Assembly: GCA_965249005.1 (NCBI GenBank)
Contig: CBDFLD010000010.1
Span: 79,194-143,193 of the forward strand
DNA length: 64,000 nucleotides
Source: CBDFLD01 sp965249005
Lineage (GTDB): Bacteria > Acidobacteriota > UBA6911
Reading direction: 5' to 3'
Shown: positions 18,237 to 26,527 of the stretch, piece after piece
Layout of the letters: the number at the start of each line of letters is the position of its first letter
How positions within the stretch are numbered: the first letter of the stretch is position 1
Notes under the pieces: model-generated
The model's database searches: none
Seen by the model: the letters and a program-made list of their open reading frames with translations, nothing else
What the model was told of the DNA's origin: nothing
Translations under genes and position numbers: made by a program

Positions 18237-18328
18237 AAACAGGTATCCCTGTTCGATCGCCTCATCCCACCATCGAGGACCGTTCCCCCGGATTCAAGGG
18301 TGGCGTTGCGCTAGCAACCAAAAAAGAG

Positions 18329-18370
18329 TGGACATAAGTTCTATATTTCTGCAATAATAGAATTATAGAA
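18329..18370 (+). promoter_or_regulatory. Promoter and ArsR-type operator of arsR
   Basis: A TGGACA -35-like box (18329-18334), an 18-bp spacer and an AATAAT -10-like box (18353-18358) lie just before the arsR start at 18371. An inverted repeat, TTCTAT (18339-18344) and ATAGAA (18357-18362), covers the spacer and -10, where a repressor would block polymerase. A further TATAGAA abuts the ATG. No Shine-Dalgarno sequence is visible, so the message may be leaderless. Confidence 0.6.
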
Positions 18371-18724
18371 ATGAAAACGACACCACAAACACAACGAGAA
18401 GATGTTCGAAGGTACGCCAGGATGTTTGCCGCCATGGGAAACGATCCGCGACTGTGCATCATGCGCCTGTTGCTGTCGGCACATCCGGATGGAATGGTAG
18501 TGGGAGATATCCTGGCGGAGCTGGATATCGCGGGCTCGACGCTTTCACACCACCTGGAAAAACTGAGGCACGAGCGTCTGGTCACCGTCGAGCGCGACCG
18601 CCAGTTCCTCTGGTACCGGGCCAACACGGAGTCTCTGCGGGAACTGCTCGGGTTCCTCTATGCGGAGTGTTGCCTCCGGAGTAATGCGATACCGGCGGAG
18701 CAGATTGTTCAGATTCTCGATTGA
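18371..18724 (+). CDS. arsR: ArsR/SmtB-family transcriptional repressor
   Basis: A 117-residue winged-helix repressor. The recognition region reads ILAELDIAGSTLSHHLEKLRHERLV, with the beta-wing VERDRQFLWYRAN. An ELxVCDL-type metal site near helix 4 is absent. Instead, paired cysteines occur near the C-terminus (FLYAECCLRS), a placement seen in ArsR types that sense arsenite with C-terminal thiols. It lies 21 bp upstream of arsM on the same strand and likely represses both. The operator-like inverted repeat overlaps its own promoter. Confidence 0.88.
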   Translation: MKTTPQTQREDVRRYARMFAAMGNDPRLCIMRLLLSAHPDGMVVGDILAELDIAGSTLSHHLEKLRHERLVTVERDRQFLWYRANTESLRELLGFLYAECCLRSNAIPAEQIVQILD

Positions 18725-18745
18725 TTCGAGATTTGAGAGGTTCCT

Positions 18746-19651
18746 ATGTCGACAGAAATCGTCAAAGAAAGTTCGGGAGAAGAAATCCGGGAAGCCGTTC
18801 GGGGAAAATACCGCGAGGCCGCCCTGAAGGTCTCCACCGGAGAGAGCGCATGCTGCGAGCCCACGTGCTGCGGTCCAGGCGAGCGCCCGGATCCAATCAC
18901 GCCAAACCTCTATAGTGCGGACCAGACGGTCGATCTCCCGCAAGGGGCGGTGGCGGCTTCGCTGGGGTGCGGAAACCCCACCGCGCTGGCAGAGCTGCGA
19001 TCTGGAGAAACGGTTCTCGATCTGGGATCGGGAGGAGGAATCGATGTGCTCCTTTCGGCCAAGCGGGTCGGACCGACCGGGAAAGTCTATGGGCTGGACA
19101 TGACCGATGAAATGCTGGAACTTGCCCGCACCAATCAGAGAAAGGCGGCCGCCACAAACGTCGAGTTCCTCAAAGGCGAGATGGAAGACATTCCCCTTCC
19201 GGATGCCAGCGTTGATGTGATCATCTCCAACTGCGTGATCAACCTGTCCGCCGACAAGAACCGCGTCATTCGGGAGGCCTTCCGAGTGCTTCGACCAGGT
19301 GGCCGGTTGGCCATCTCGGACGTGGTGGTCCGGGGCCACGTACCCGATGACATCCGGAGAAGCGTCGAGCTATGGATCGGTTGCGTGGCCGGCGCGCTCG
19401 AGGAGAACGAGTACAGAGACAAACTGGCACGCGCCGGATTCGAAGGGATCGAAATCGAGCCGACCCGGATCTACCGGGCGCAGGACGCGGGCGAGTTCTT
19501 GACGCGCGCCGGGCTTGGCGCCGGGCTGGACGAGGAATCCATCGCGCCTGCGGTGGACGACAAGTTCAGGAGCGCCTTCATTCGAGCAAAAAAAGGGACG
19601 TCCCCCACGTTTCCGGGTTTTCGGGACGACACGACTGCTCTATCCCGGTAG
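18746..19651 (+). CDS. arsM: Arsenite methyltransferase
   Basis: ArsM uses S-adenosylmethionine to methylate As(III). The 301-residue product has a thiol-rich N-terminus (ACCEPTCCGP), ASLGCGNPTALAEL, SAM motif I VLDLGSGGGIDVLLSA, DMTDEMLELAR, and the conserved cysteines in SNCVINLS and WIGCVAGAL that bind arsenite. RBS is GAGAGGTTCCT. The homologous part ends near AFIRAKK; the last 17 residues (GTSPTFPGFRDD onward) are encoded by a half copy of the hairpin element found at 9296. So the native stop has been replaced by repeat DNA, probably without loss of activity. It follows arsR and the UGSC selenoprotein. Confidence 0.93.
   Translation: MSTEIVKESSGEEIREAVRGKYREAALKVSTGESACCEPTCCGPGERPDPITPNLYSADQTVDLPQGAVAASLGCGNPTALAELRSGETVLDLGSGGGIDVLLSAKRVGPTGKVYGLDMTDEMLELARTNQRKAAATNVEFLKGEMEDIPLPDASVDVIISNCVINLSADKNRVIREAFRVLRPGGRLAISDVVVRGHVPDDIRRSVELWIGCVAGALEENEYRDKLARAGFEGIEIEPTRIYRAQDAGEFLTRAGLGAGLDEESIAPAVDDKFRSAFIRAKKGTSPTFPGFRDDTTALSR
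19595..19612. repeat. Half copy of the 9296 hairpin arm inside the arsM 3' end
   Basis: GGGACGTCCCCCACGTTT matches the left arm at 9297-9314 with one substitution. No complementary arm follows, so this is a partial element. It supplies the last codons and stop codon of arsM. Confidence 0.7.
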
Positions 19652-19677
19652 CGTGCTGTTTTCTCACGGGGAGGGAC

Positions 19678-20874
19678 TCATTTGCGCAGTTCCAGCTTGG
19701 CGATCGTTTCTCGATGGACTTCATCGGGACCGTCGGCGATGCGAAGAGTTCGTACGCCGGCCCAGGCGGCCGCCAGGCCGAAGTCCTCGCTGACACCGCC
19801 CCCTCCGTGGGCCTGGACCGCGCGGTCGATCACCCGCAAGGCCATGTTGGGGGCGACCACCTTGATCATCGCGATTTCGGCTCGCGCCACCTTGTTCCCC
19901 ACCGTGTCCATCATATGAGCAGCCTTGAGGGTCAACAAACGCGCCTGCTCGATTTCCATGCGGGAGTCGGCGATATCCTTCCGGATCGTGCCATGCTCGG
20001 AAAGAGATCTCCCGAAAGCGACACGTGACTTGACACGACTGCACATGGCTTCCAGGGATCGCTCAGCCAGCCCGATCAATCTCATGCAGTGGTGGATGCG
20101 TCCGGGGCCCAGCCGACCCTGTGCAATCTCGAATCCCCTCCCTTCGCCGAGCAGGAGATTGGAAACTGGAACTCGGACGTTATCGAACGACACCTCGCCG
20201 TGACCGTGGGGTGCGTGATCGTAGCCATATACGGTGAGCAACCTCTGAACCCGGACTCCGGGCGTGTCCATCGGGACCAGGATCATCGACTGCTGCGTGT
20301 GGAGCGGTGCCGTGGGATCTGTCTTCCCCATGAAGATGGCTATCTTGCAGCGCGGATCTCCCGCACCGGAGGTCCACCACTTGCGGCCGTTGATCACATA
20401 CTCATCACCGTCGCGCACGATACTCGCCTGGATGTTGGTTGCGTCCGATGAGGCAACCGCAGGTTCGGTCATGGCGAAACAGGATCGCATTTCGCCGGCG
20501 AGCAAGGGCTTGAGCCATCGCTCCTTACTTTCATCGTTCCCATAACGGACCAGCACCTCCATGTTGCCCGTGTCCGGCGCCGAGCAATTGAACGCCTCCG
20601 GCGCCATCATCGAGCGTCCCATGATCTCCGATAGAGGAGCATACTCGAAGTTGCTCAGTCCGGCGCCGTGCTCGCTTTCCGGCAAAAAGAGATTCCACAG
20701 TCCGGCGGCCTTGGCCTCGGATTTCAGCTCTTCCATGATCGGAGGAATCTCCCAGCGGTTTCCCCCCTTCAGCTGTCGGCAGAACGTCTCCTCATTGGGG
20801 TAGATGAACTCGTCCATGAACGACTGCAACTGTTGTTGTAGCTTCTGGACCCTCGGTGAGTATTCAAAGAACAT
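19678..20874 (-). CDS. Acyl-CoA dehydrogenase (ACAD10/11-like)
   Basis: An FAD-dependent alpha,beta-dehydrogenase of acyl-CoA thioesters, about 398 residues. Family segments are FAMTEPAVASSDATNIQ (FAD/substrate loop), INGRKWWTSGAGDPRC, GYDHAPHGHGEVSFDNVRVP, RSLSEHGTIRKDIADSRMEIE and VIDRAVQAHGGGGVSEDFGLA. The DGPDEVHRETIAKLELRK end is typical of the ACAD11-like group. ATG 20874 is preferred, with GGGAG upstream, over an earlier one at 20916. It is convergent with arsM and borders IS copy 2. No electron-transfer flavoprotein or thiolase is adjacent. Confidence 0.93.
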   Translation of the reverse strand: MFFEYSPRVQKLQQQLQSFMDEFIYPNEETFCRQLKGGNRWEIPPIMEELKSEAKAAGLWNLFLPESEHGAGLSNFEYAPLSEIMGRSMMAPEAFNCSAPDTGNMEVLVRYGNDESKERWLKPLLAGEMRSCFAMTEPAVASSDATNIQASIVRDGDEYVINGRKWWTSGAGDPRCKIAIFMGKTDPTAPLHTQQSMILVPMDTPGVRVQRLLTVYGYDHAPHGHGEVSFDNVRVPVSNLLLGEGRGFEIAQGRLGPGRIHHCMRLIGLAERSLEAMCSRVKSRVAFGRSLSEHGTIRKDIADSRMEIEQARLLTLKAAHMMDTVGNKVARAEIAMIKVVAPNMALRVIDRAVQAHGGGGVSEDFGLAAAWAGVRTLRIADGPDEVHRETIAKLELRK

Positions 20875-20974
20875 AGCGATGACTCCCGATGATTTGGTAG
20901 TGGCGGTTGGGATCAATCCGGCCCGGCGATTCTATCGGATGGAACGATCCAATTACCAGGATTTAGAGTGTGGA

Positions 20975-22280
20975 GGTCATGTCAAGCTGCTTGTGTAAAA
21001 AGGTCGAGGGTACGAGTTGGTCGTTGTTCCTTCCAATCGAGATTGAATCGATGGAAGATCGAGTAAATGATTCTGTCGACACTCTGGACATTAACAAAGC
21101 AAACCATCGGACGCGTTCTCCGTCGAACCTCAACGAAGCAGCGTTCGATGACGTTGGTGGTTCGTAGCTTCTTCCACAGAGGCCGTGGGAAGCTGTAAAA
21201 GGCCAGTAACTCAGGGAGATCCTTCTCCAATCGATTCACCATCTTCGGATAATCCTTGTGCCAGCAACGCTTCAGCCTCCTGAAAGCTGTCAGTGCATCC
21301 CGACGGCTATCGGCCTGGTAGATGGCCCGTGCATCCTGCTTGATCTGGTCTCGATCGCACTTTCGGACTGAATTGACGATGTTTCGCATCTTATGTGCCC
21401 AGCAGCGTTGGTGCTGAGCTCTCGGATAGATCGTTTCAATGGCCGCTGCCAGACCTGCACAGCCGTCGGTCACAATCAGCTCGAGGTTATCTCCCTCTAT
21501 ACCACGCCGGTACAGATCTCCTAAGAGTCCTTCCCAGGCAGCTTGACTCTCTCCACTGCTGCGCATAAATGCCAAAAGCTGCCGGCTACCATCCGCTCTC
21601 ACCCCGTAGGCCACCAGCATCTGCACCCGTTTCCGCCCACTCGGACGTCTTACCCTCAGACTCACTCCGTCCAGAAACAGTGTCTTCCATTCGTCACTCA
21701 ACCGAGCTCGGTGAAATCGCTGTACTGCTTCATCTAGCTCTCGTGTCAGCTGCGATACCGTCTGTGCACTGACAACTTCTCCCGTCATGATCGCCACAAT
21801 CCGTCCCACCGTCCGTGTGCTGATTCCTCTGAGAAACGCCTCTCGTATCAGCAACGTTACCTCGTCAGCTCGTCGTTGAAACCGTTGTAATCCCTTCGGG
21901 AGAAAATTCTTGTTCCGGCTCCGGGCAATCCGCAACCGTAACGTTCCAAAGCGGGTCACAAAGTCCCGTTCATAGTATCCATTGCGGTACTCTCTCTTTC
22001 TCTGCCCACCTCTTTCATACCATCCAAAGCCACAATAACGGTCTCTCTGCCGCTGTGATTCAGTCTCGAAATACCGTTTCCACGCCAGCTTTGTCTTGCT
22101 ATACACATCTCCCCAAAAGTCTTCTTTTACCTCATCAAGGAAATGTTGGAATTGTTCGGTCATCGGTGTTAATTTCGCCATTGGGTGTAAGCTCCTTTCT
22201 TGGAGTTGGTTTTTGCCATCGCAGCAAAAAAAACCAAACTTACACCCTCTTTCTTTTTACACAAGCAAAGTTACATCACC
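20975..22280 (-). mobile_element. IS256-family insertion sequence, copy 2 (1306 bp, no target duplication)
   Basis: Inverted relative to copy 1 and nearly identical. The one clear difference is in the 5' leader, eight T plus G against six T plus CG, which explains the extra base. Ends match copy 1 exactly. Flanking nonamers differ (GAGTGTGGA at 20966-20974; GCTGACTGG at 22281-22289), so there is no target duplication. The right end abuts dispersed repeat B. Recombination or deletion after insertion is likely. Confidence 0.95.
20982..22181 (-). CDS. IS256-family (mutator-type) transposase, copy 2
   Basis: A 399-residue translation identical to copy 1 at 5655-6854, with the same DDE motifs (LFLDGVSLRVRR, IVTDGCAGLAAA, NVIERCFVEVRRRTR). 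It reads away from the acyl-CoA dehydrogenase start side toward lower coordinates. Identity of the two copies implies recent activity in this genome. Confidence 0.96.
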   Translation of the reverse strand: MAKLTPMTEQFQHFLDEVKEDFWGDVYSKTKLAWKRYFETESQRQRDRYCGFGWYERGGQRKREYRNGYYERDFVTRFGTLRLRIARSRNKNFLPKGLQRFQRRADEVTLLIREAFLRGISTRTVGRIVAIMTGEVVSAQTVSQLTRELDEAVQRFHRARLSDEWKTLFLDGVSLRVRRPSGRKRVQMLVAYGVRADGSRQLLAFMRSSGESQAAWEGLLGDLYRRGIEGDNLELIVTDGCAGLAAAIETIYPRAQHQRCWAHKMRNIVNSVRKCDRDQIKQDARAIYQADSRRDALTAFRRLKRCWHKDYPKMVNRLEKDLPELLAFYSFPRPLWKKLRTTNVIERCFVEVRRRTRPMVCFVNVQSVDRIIYSIFHRFNLDWKEQRPTRTLDLFTQAA

Positions 22281-22283
22281 GCT

Positions 22284-22399
22284 GACTGGCGCAACGCGCC
22301 AGTCGCTTGGGAACGTAACTGCGCAGCGCACCGTGAAAAACCGTGGTTTTTGACGATTTGCTAAGTTACACGCATAGCAGCAGATCCGCGAGCAGTTAC
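22284..22399 (-). repeat. Dispersed 116-bp repeat, copy B
   Basis: The same unit as copies C-F in reverse orientation: palindrome GACTGGCGC/GCGCCAGTC first, GCAGTTAC last. It starts 3 bp after IS copy 2 and lies 40 bp downstream of the TIM-barrel gene stop. Confidence 0.92.
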
Positions 22400-22439
22400 T
22401 TAAGAGGCATACGGCCCGCGACGGGAGAAACCGCGGGAA

Positions 22440-23297
22440 CTACAGCCGGTCCAGTTCGCGGCCCACGACGCAGAGGCAGTGCAGAATCTGAGGAATGGGA
22501 TTCTCGAGCGTTCTCTCGAGTCCAACCGAAAGGAGACCCGTGTAGCGCATTCTTCTGAGTTTTTTGAGTGCCCCGCGCAGGTCGAGCCGGCCGTCTCCGA
22601 GCACGACCTCATGGCCGTAGCGGTCACAATCCCGCAGCTGGCAGCCGAGCACTCGCGTCCCCAGCATGTCCAGAGCCTCCAACGGGTCGATGCCGGCCTG
22701 GAGAAAACAACCGAGATCCGCTCTTGCCCCAATGCGGGGATCAAGGTCACCGACGGCCTCGAGGATCCATTCCGGGCGTCCCCAGAGGTCATCTTTGAAT
22801 CCATGGTTCTGGATCGCCACATTGATACCGTAGTCACGGACGAGTCTCTCCAGACTCGGAAGGGCGTCTCGAGTGGGATAGGCATTGAGGTTCTCCAGGC
22901 CGAGGAACCGTCCAAAACGAAAAATGCGCTCGTTTCTGGCGTGGTCCGCCGTGAAGCGCTCGACGCCGAAAGCGGCGATCTTCATGGCCTGGGTCATGAG
23001 CTTGTTCCGTAAGGCCCGGATCTCGTCCGGCGACGCACTGGGCGCTAGATGGCCGGCCCAGAGCTCGATGTAACGCACATTGAGCTGTCGTGCCTCTTTC
23101 ACAAACTCATCCGGGTCGACAAAGCAGCGAAGACTATGACTATCAAAACCAAGTTTGAACGGACTATAGGGCGGCCAGGGAGATTCGTCGATCGCATTCG
23201 TTCTCGGACTATTTCCCCGGCAAAGTCCGACTCCCAGCAACGATCTGGAAACAGCGCCGAGCACTTCGCGGCGCGACAAACATCTACCTTCCGGCAT
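22440..23297 (-). CDS. Sugar phosphate isomerase/epimerase-like TIM-barrel protein, likely exported
   Basis: A 285-residue xylose isomerase-like (AP endonuclease 2 superfamily) protein. The N-terminus has a twin-arginine-like motif, SRREVLGAVSRSLLGVGLC, suggesting Tat export. Barrel segments include LGFDSHSLRCFV, RYIELWAGH, INVAIQNHG with a likely metal-ligand histidine, ARADLGCFLQAGIDPLEAL and GCQLRDCDR. Proteins of this type act as isomerases or epimerases on sugars or inositols; the substrate is unknown. ATG 23297 places the Arg-Arg near residue 9; the frame could start at 23330. Repeats B and C flank it. Confidence 0.75.
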   Translation of the reverse strand: MPEGRCLSRREVLGAVSRSLLGVGLCRGNSPRTNAIDESPWPPYSPFKLGFDSHSLRCFVDPDEFVKEARQLNVRYIELWAGHLAPSASPDEIRALRNKLMTQAMKIAAFGVERFTADHARNERIFRFGRFLGLENLNAYPTRDALPSLERLVRDYGINVAIQNHGFKDDLWGRPEWILEAVGDLDPRIGARADLGCFLQAGIDPLEALDMLGTRVLGCQLRDCDRYGHEVVLGDGRLDLRGALKKLRRMRYTGLLSVGLERTLENPIPQILHCLCVVGRELDRL

Positions 23298-23376
23298 GGT
23301 GTCCTTTCTGAAGGGTGCAGCAAGACACACCAGTACTGCTAGTGCGGCCCACCCGCTGGGCCTCCTCTTAAGTTAA

Positions 23377-23492
23377 GTAACTGCTCGCGGATCTGCTGCT
23401 ATGCGTGTAACTTAGCAAATCGTCAAAAACCACGGTTTTTCACGGTGCGCTGCGCAGTTACGTTCCCAAGCGACTGGCGCGTTGCGCCAGTC
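23377..23492 (+). repeat. Dispersed 116-bp repeat, copy C
   Basis: Runs from GTAACTGCTCGCGG to the palindrome ending GCGCCAGTC. Terminal GTAACTGC pairs with internal GCAGTTAC. It lies between the TIM-barrel gene and the small anchored protein, which both read leftward. Confidence 0.93.
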
Positions 23493-23658
23493 GGCGCTGA
23501 GTGGTGTTGGTCGAGTGGGCTTATTATACCCGAAAAAAGGGGGTCTGTGTTAACTGAGTGGCCGCATTGGGAGTGTCTTCTTGGGGGAGAGACGCAAGGG
23601 AGTTATGTCGAAGCCTCAGTCAGCAGAGAGAGGTTCGCGCGCCAGCGGAGCCCGGCGT

Positions 23659-24123
23659 CTACTCTATTTCCGTGACAGACTGGCCATAGGGAATCAACGG
23701 GTGGATCCATTCGGAAGCTTCCGCTTCCTCGATCCGCCAAGCGCTTTCTTGAAAACTCAACCTCAAACGCTGGCGCTCGTTCTTATCCTGGTAAACGTAC
23801 TCCACCACCAAGCGAGCCGTAGTGTCGCTCGACCGCTCGACGTCGAACACCGCCACGCCCTTTACCTTTTCCAAGCTTTCTTTGAGGTAGGCGGAGAACT
23901 TGTCCGGGGTCATGTCGGCAGCGGTCGTTTCCAGACGAGTCCGCATTTCTCCGGCAAAGCATTCCAGGTAACCGTCGATGTTGCCTTCCTTGGATTCGTC
24001 CAGCAGTTTCCAGACCACATCCTCTGGTTCCTCTGAAGGCGGCCCCTCCGTGCGGCGGTTTGCGAAGAACAAGACCAAACCGATCAAGCCAAGCGTTAAG
24101 CCAACAGCAAGGTATTGTTTCAT
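23659..24123 (-). CDS. Small membrane-anchored protein of unknown function
   Basis: 154 residues. One N-terminal transmembrane/signal-anchor segment, YLAVGLTLGLIGLVLFF, is followed by a soluble domain of about 125 residues. The pattern DVVWKLLDESKEGNIDGYLECFAG, then a beta-rich half with ARLVVEYVYQDKNERQRLRLSFQ and a final W-R-I segment, resembles NTF2-like/DUF4878-type proteins. That is a fold-level impression only. It sits downstream of the hflKC-type operon with repeats C and D on each side. Confidence 0.55.
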   Translation of the reverse strand: MKQYLAVGLTLGLIGLVLFFANRRTEGPPSEEPEDVVWKLLDESKEGNIDGYLECFAGEMRTRLETTAADMTPDKFSAYLKESLEKVKGVAVFDVERSSDTTARLVVEYVYQDKNERQRLRLSFQESAWRIEEAEASEWIHPLIPYGQSVTEIE

Positions 24124-24148
24124 CGCGTCGTGTCGTTATTTCTCTTAA

Positions 24149-24291
24149 GTAACTGCTCGCGGATCTGCTGCTATGCATGTAACTTAGCAAATCGTCAAAA
24201 ACCACGTTTTTTCACGGTGCGCTGCGTAGTTACGTTCGCAAGCGACTGGCGCGTTGCGCCAGTCAGCAGCGACTGGCGCGTTGCGCCAGTC
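24149..24291 (+). repeat. Dispersed 116-bp repeat, copy D, with duplicated palindrome
   Basis: The standard 116-bp unit occupies 24149-24264. Its terminal palindrome unit of 27 bp is then duplicated in tandem, ending at 24291. It lies 40 bp beyond the stop of the His-rich HflK gene, on its downstream side. Confidence 0.92.
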
Positions 24292-24331
24292 AGCGCTTGG
24301 GGGGAACGGCACACATCAACGAACCAGACAT

Positions 24332-25411
24332 CTACTTTCTTTCCAAGAGATCCACATCGATCGTCCCGGCACCGGACTCCACAATGATCTTCTTCAGTCG
24401 GGGAAGCACCTCTTCCATGGTCTCGAGATAGAGGCGCGCGCGCGTAACTTCCTTGGCGAATGCATACTCGGTGGCAAGGCTGGTAAAGCGCGATGCGTCT
24501 CCTTCGGCTTCATTGATCTTACGCTGGCAGTAGCCGTTGGCCTCTTCGATGAGCGTGGCCGCCTGGCCTCGCGCCCGAGGAACAATGTCATTGAAATAAC
24601 TTCGAGCCTCCTGAACGATCCGATCTCGATCTTCTCGGGCGCTGGCGACATCATTGAATGCTTCCAACACTTCCTCCGGGGGGGTACTCGACTCGATGCT
24701 AACACTCGAGATGGCGGTCCCGCATTGATAGGCATCCAGGAGCTGTTGCGCGAGATTGTGAACCTCCTGCTGGACCGCCACCTTCTCAGTCGTCAGGAGA
24801 TCGTCCACCTTTCGCTGAACCACAACCCGGGAGAGGGCCGTCTCGACCGTGCGGGCCACCGCTGCCGTGACTTCTTCATAACGGAAAAGATAGGCGTAGG
24901 GGTCCGCAATGCTGAATTGGACAGCCAGCGTGATGTTGGTGATATTCTGATCCCCGGTGAGAAACTGTGATGCAGTCTGCCCCATGCTGCGGCCGAGGAC
25001 TTGGTCCGCCGGCTCGAGCCCGACAGTGAACCGCTTCGTCTCCAAGACCTTGACCCTTTCTACTTGTGCGAGAGGATACGGCAAAGTCCAATGAAGGCCA
25101 GGCTGGATCCGCTGTTCCCGGCTGTATACCTTTCCCAGAACGACCTCCAGCGCCTGCTGGTCGGCGGAAACAAAGTAGAAGCCCGAGAGCAGATACACGG
25201 ACATCAGAACGGCTACCCCCCAGCGCCAACCTATGCTCCGCAGCGGCACTGCCATCCGGCTCATCATCGGGCCGAGCCGGGCGGGAGGGTGCTCGGTGTG
25301 CCGGTTGCTCTGATCGTGATCGTGGTGATGATCGTGGTGATGATCGTGGTGATGATCGTGGTGACGCTCGTGGTCCGGACGCTCGTGGTGATGCGAATTA
25401 TCGGGATCCAA
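24332..25411 (-). CDS. HflK-like SPFH/band 7 protein with histidine-rich N-terminus
   Basis: A 359-residue stomatin/prohibitin-type membrane protein. Residues 6-42 form a His/Asp tract made of DHHH-type repeats, encoded by a tandem 12-bp DNA repeat at about 25315-25365. One transmembrane segment follows (WGVAVLMSVYLLSGFYFV, near residue 65). The SPFH domain shows QQALEVVLGKV, IQPGLHWTLPYP and ITNITLAVQFSIADPYAYLF; a coiled coil with RARGQAATLIEEANGYCQRK follows. The likely start is TTG at 25411, preceded by a G-run and overlapping hflC by 14 bp. The His tract suggests metal binding or buffering, in line with the linked metal ATPase. It is one of three SPFH domains in this locus. Confidence 0.85.
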   Translation of the reverse strand: MDPDNSHHHERPDHERHHDHHHDHHHDHHHDHDQSNRHTEHPPARLGPMMSRMAVPLRSIGWRWGVAVLMSVYLLSGFYFVSADQQALEVVLGKVYSREQRIQPGLHWTLPYPLAQVERVKVLETKRFTVGLEPADQVLGRSMGQTASQFLTGDQNITNITLAVQFSIADPYAYLFRYEEVTAAVARTVETALSRVVVQRKVDDLLTTEKVAVQQEVHNLAQQLLDAYQCGTAISSVSIESSTPPEEVLEAFNDVASAREDRDRIVQEARSYFNDIVPRARGQAATLIEEANGYCQRKINEAEGDASRFTSLATEYAFAKEVTRARLYLETMEEVLPRLKKIIVESGAGTIDVDLLERK

Positions 25412-26294
25412 TCTTCGCCCCCCCTTGTGTCAGTAGTTTCAGCAATTCGGAGTCGGACGACATGATAATGTTGGTCTTCTCGTCCAAGATCTTCTTGTAG
25501 GATTCGAGCGTGCGGACGAGCTTGTAGAATTCCGGATCCCGCGAGTATGCCCGGCCATAGATTCTGGTGGACTCAGCATCCCCGTGCCCCTTGAGCTTCT
25601 CCGCGTCACGGTAGGCCTCGGCCAGGAGAATCTCCTTCTGTTTGTCGGCCTCGGCGCGAATCTTCAACGCCTGTTCTTCTCCTTCCGCACGGTACTGCTT
25701 GGCGATGCGTTCCCTCTCAGCCCTCATCCGCGCGAACACCGAGTTCTTATTCTGATCGGGAAAGTTCAAACGCTTGAGCTGGACGTCGACGACCGCGATA
25801 CCGTAATCCTGAGCGCATTTCTCACGGGACGATTCTGAAACGTTCCCCATGACCTGATCCGTCTTGACCCGAGCAGGCTCGATCGAAACAAGATCGGAAA
25901 GCTCGACCCGGCCGACTTCCGCCCGTAGCGCGGCCCAGACGATATCGTGTACGCGCATCTCCGCCGCCACGACGTCCCCCACGGTCTGCAAGAATTTTGT
26001 CGGGTTCTCAATCCTCCATAAGACGTCGCTCTCGAGTACCAGATTCTTCTTGTCCCGGGTGAGGAACTCCGAGGGCCGTGGGTTGTAGACCATGATCCTT
26101 TTCTCGAAACGAATCAAAGACTCGATCGGCAATTTCCAGTAGAGGCCTGCCTCGGTCCTTTCTCTTGCCGGCTTGCCGAACAGTGTCACCAGGGCCATCT
26201 CGGTCTCCGGCAAAACAAAAAAACAATTCCAGAGCACAATCACGGCAATGATGATGAGCACCCACCGAACCCAAGCTTTCTTCCATAGATCCAT
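25398..26294 (-). CDS. hflC: HflC-like SPFH protein
   Basis: HflC normally forms a large membrane cage with HflK around the FtsH protease. This 298-residue protein has an N-terminal transmembrane helix (WVLIIIAVIVLWNCFFV), LPETEMALVTLFGKP, EAGLYWKLPIESLIRFEKRI, and the HflC-type segment RMRAERERIAKQYRAEGEEQALKIRAEAD. It ends SYKKILDEKTNIIMSSDSELLKLL. The SD AGGAG sits seven bases before ATG 26294. It is coupled to the His-rich HflK gene and lies downstream of the ATPase-HflK fusion gene, separated by repeat E. No ftsH or hflX is nearby. Confidence 0.93.
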   Translation of the reverse strand: MDLWKKAWVRWVLIIIAVIVLWNCFFVLPETEMALVTLFGKPARERTEAGLYWKLPIESLIRFEKRIMVYNPRPSEFLTRDKKNLVLESDVLWRIENPTKFLQTVGDVVAAEMRVHDIVWAALRAEVGRVELSDLVSIEPARVKTDQVMGNVSESSREKCAQDYGIAVVDVQLKRLNFPDQNKNSVFARMRAERERIAKQYRAEGEEQALKIRAEADKQKEILLAEAYRDAEKLKGHGDAESTRIYGRAYSRDPEFYKLVRTLESYKKILDEKTNIIMSSDSELLKLLTQGGAKIGSR

Positions 26295-26384
26295 CGATCA
26301 CTCCTATTCAATCCAAACGAGTTCGCTGTTTCTCTTTCAGGCAACCACCCCGCCTATCGGACGCTGGTTGCTGATGGCTCTTAA

Positions 26385-26500
26385 GTAACTGCTCGCGGAT
26401 CTGCTGCTATGCGTGTAAATTAGCAAATCGTCAAAAACCACGTTTTTTTACGGTGCGCTGCGCAGTTACGTTTCCAAGCGACTGGCGCGTTGCGCCAGTC
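26385..26500 (+). repeat. Dispersed 116-bp repeat, copy E
   Basis: Same unit and orientation as C, D and F, with a few substitutions (GTGTAAATTAGC). It begins 28 bp beyond the fusion-gene stop and lies in the gap to hflC. A heptamer-like tract, GCTGGTT GCTGATG, abuts it. Confidence 0.92.
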
Positions 26501-26527
26501 AGCGGCGACAGCTGAAGGCTGAGCTGT

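Noticed and set aside
6862..20974. Inversion of the DNA between the two IS copies by recombination
   Set aside because: An inversion would have separated the two halves of the copy 1 target duplication, but they are still adjacent to the same copy.
5557..22280. The two inverted IS256-family copies as ends of a 16.7-kb composite transposon
   Set aside because: Copy 1 has its own 9-bp duplication on both sides, and the outer flanks of the pair (CACCCCGCG and GCTGACTGG) do not match.
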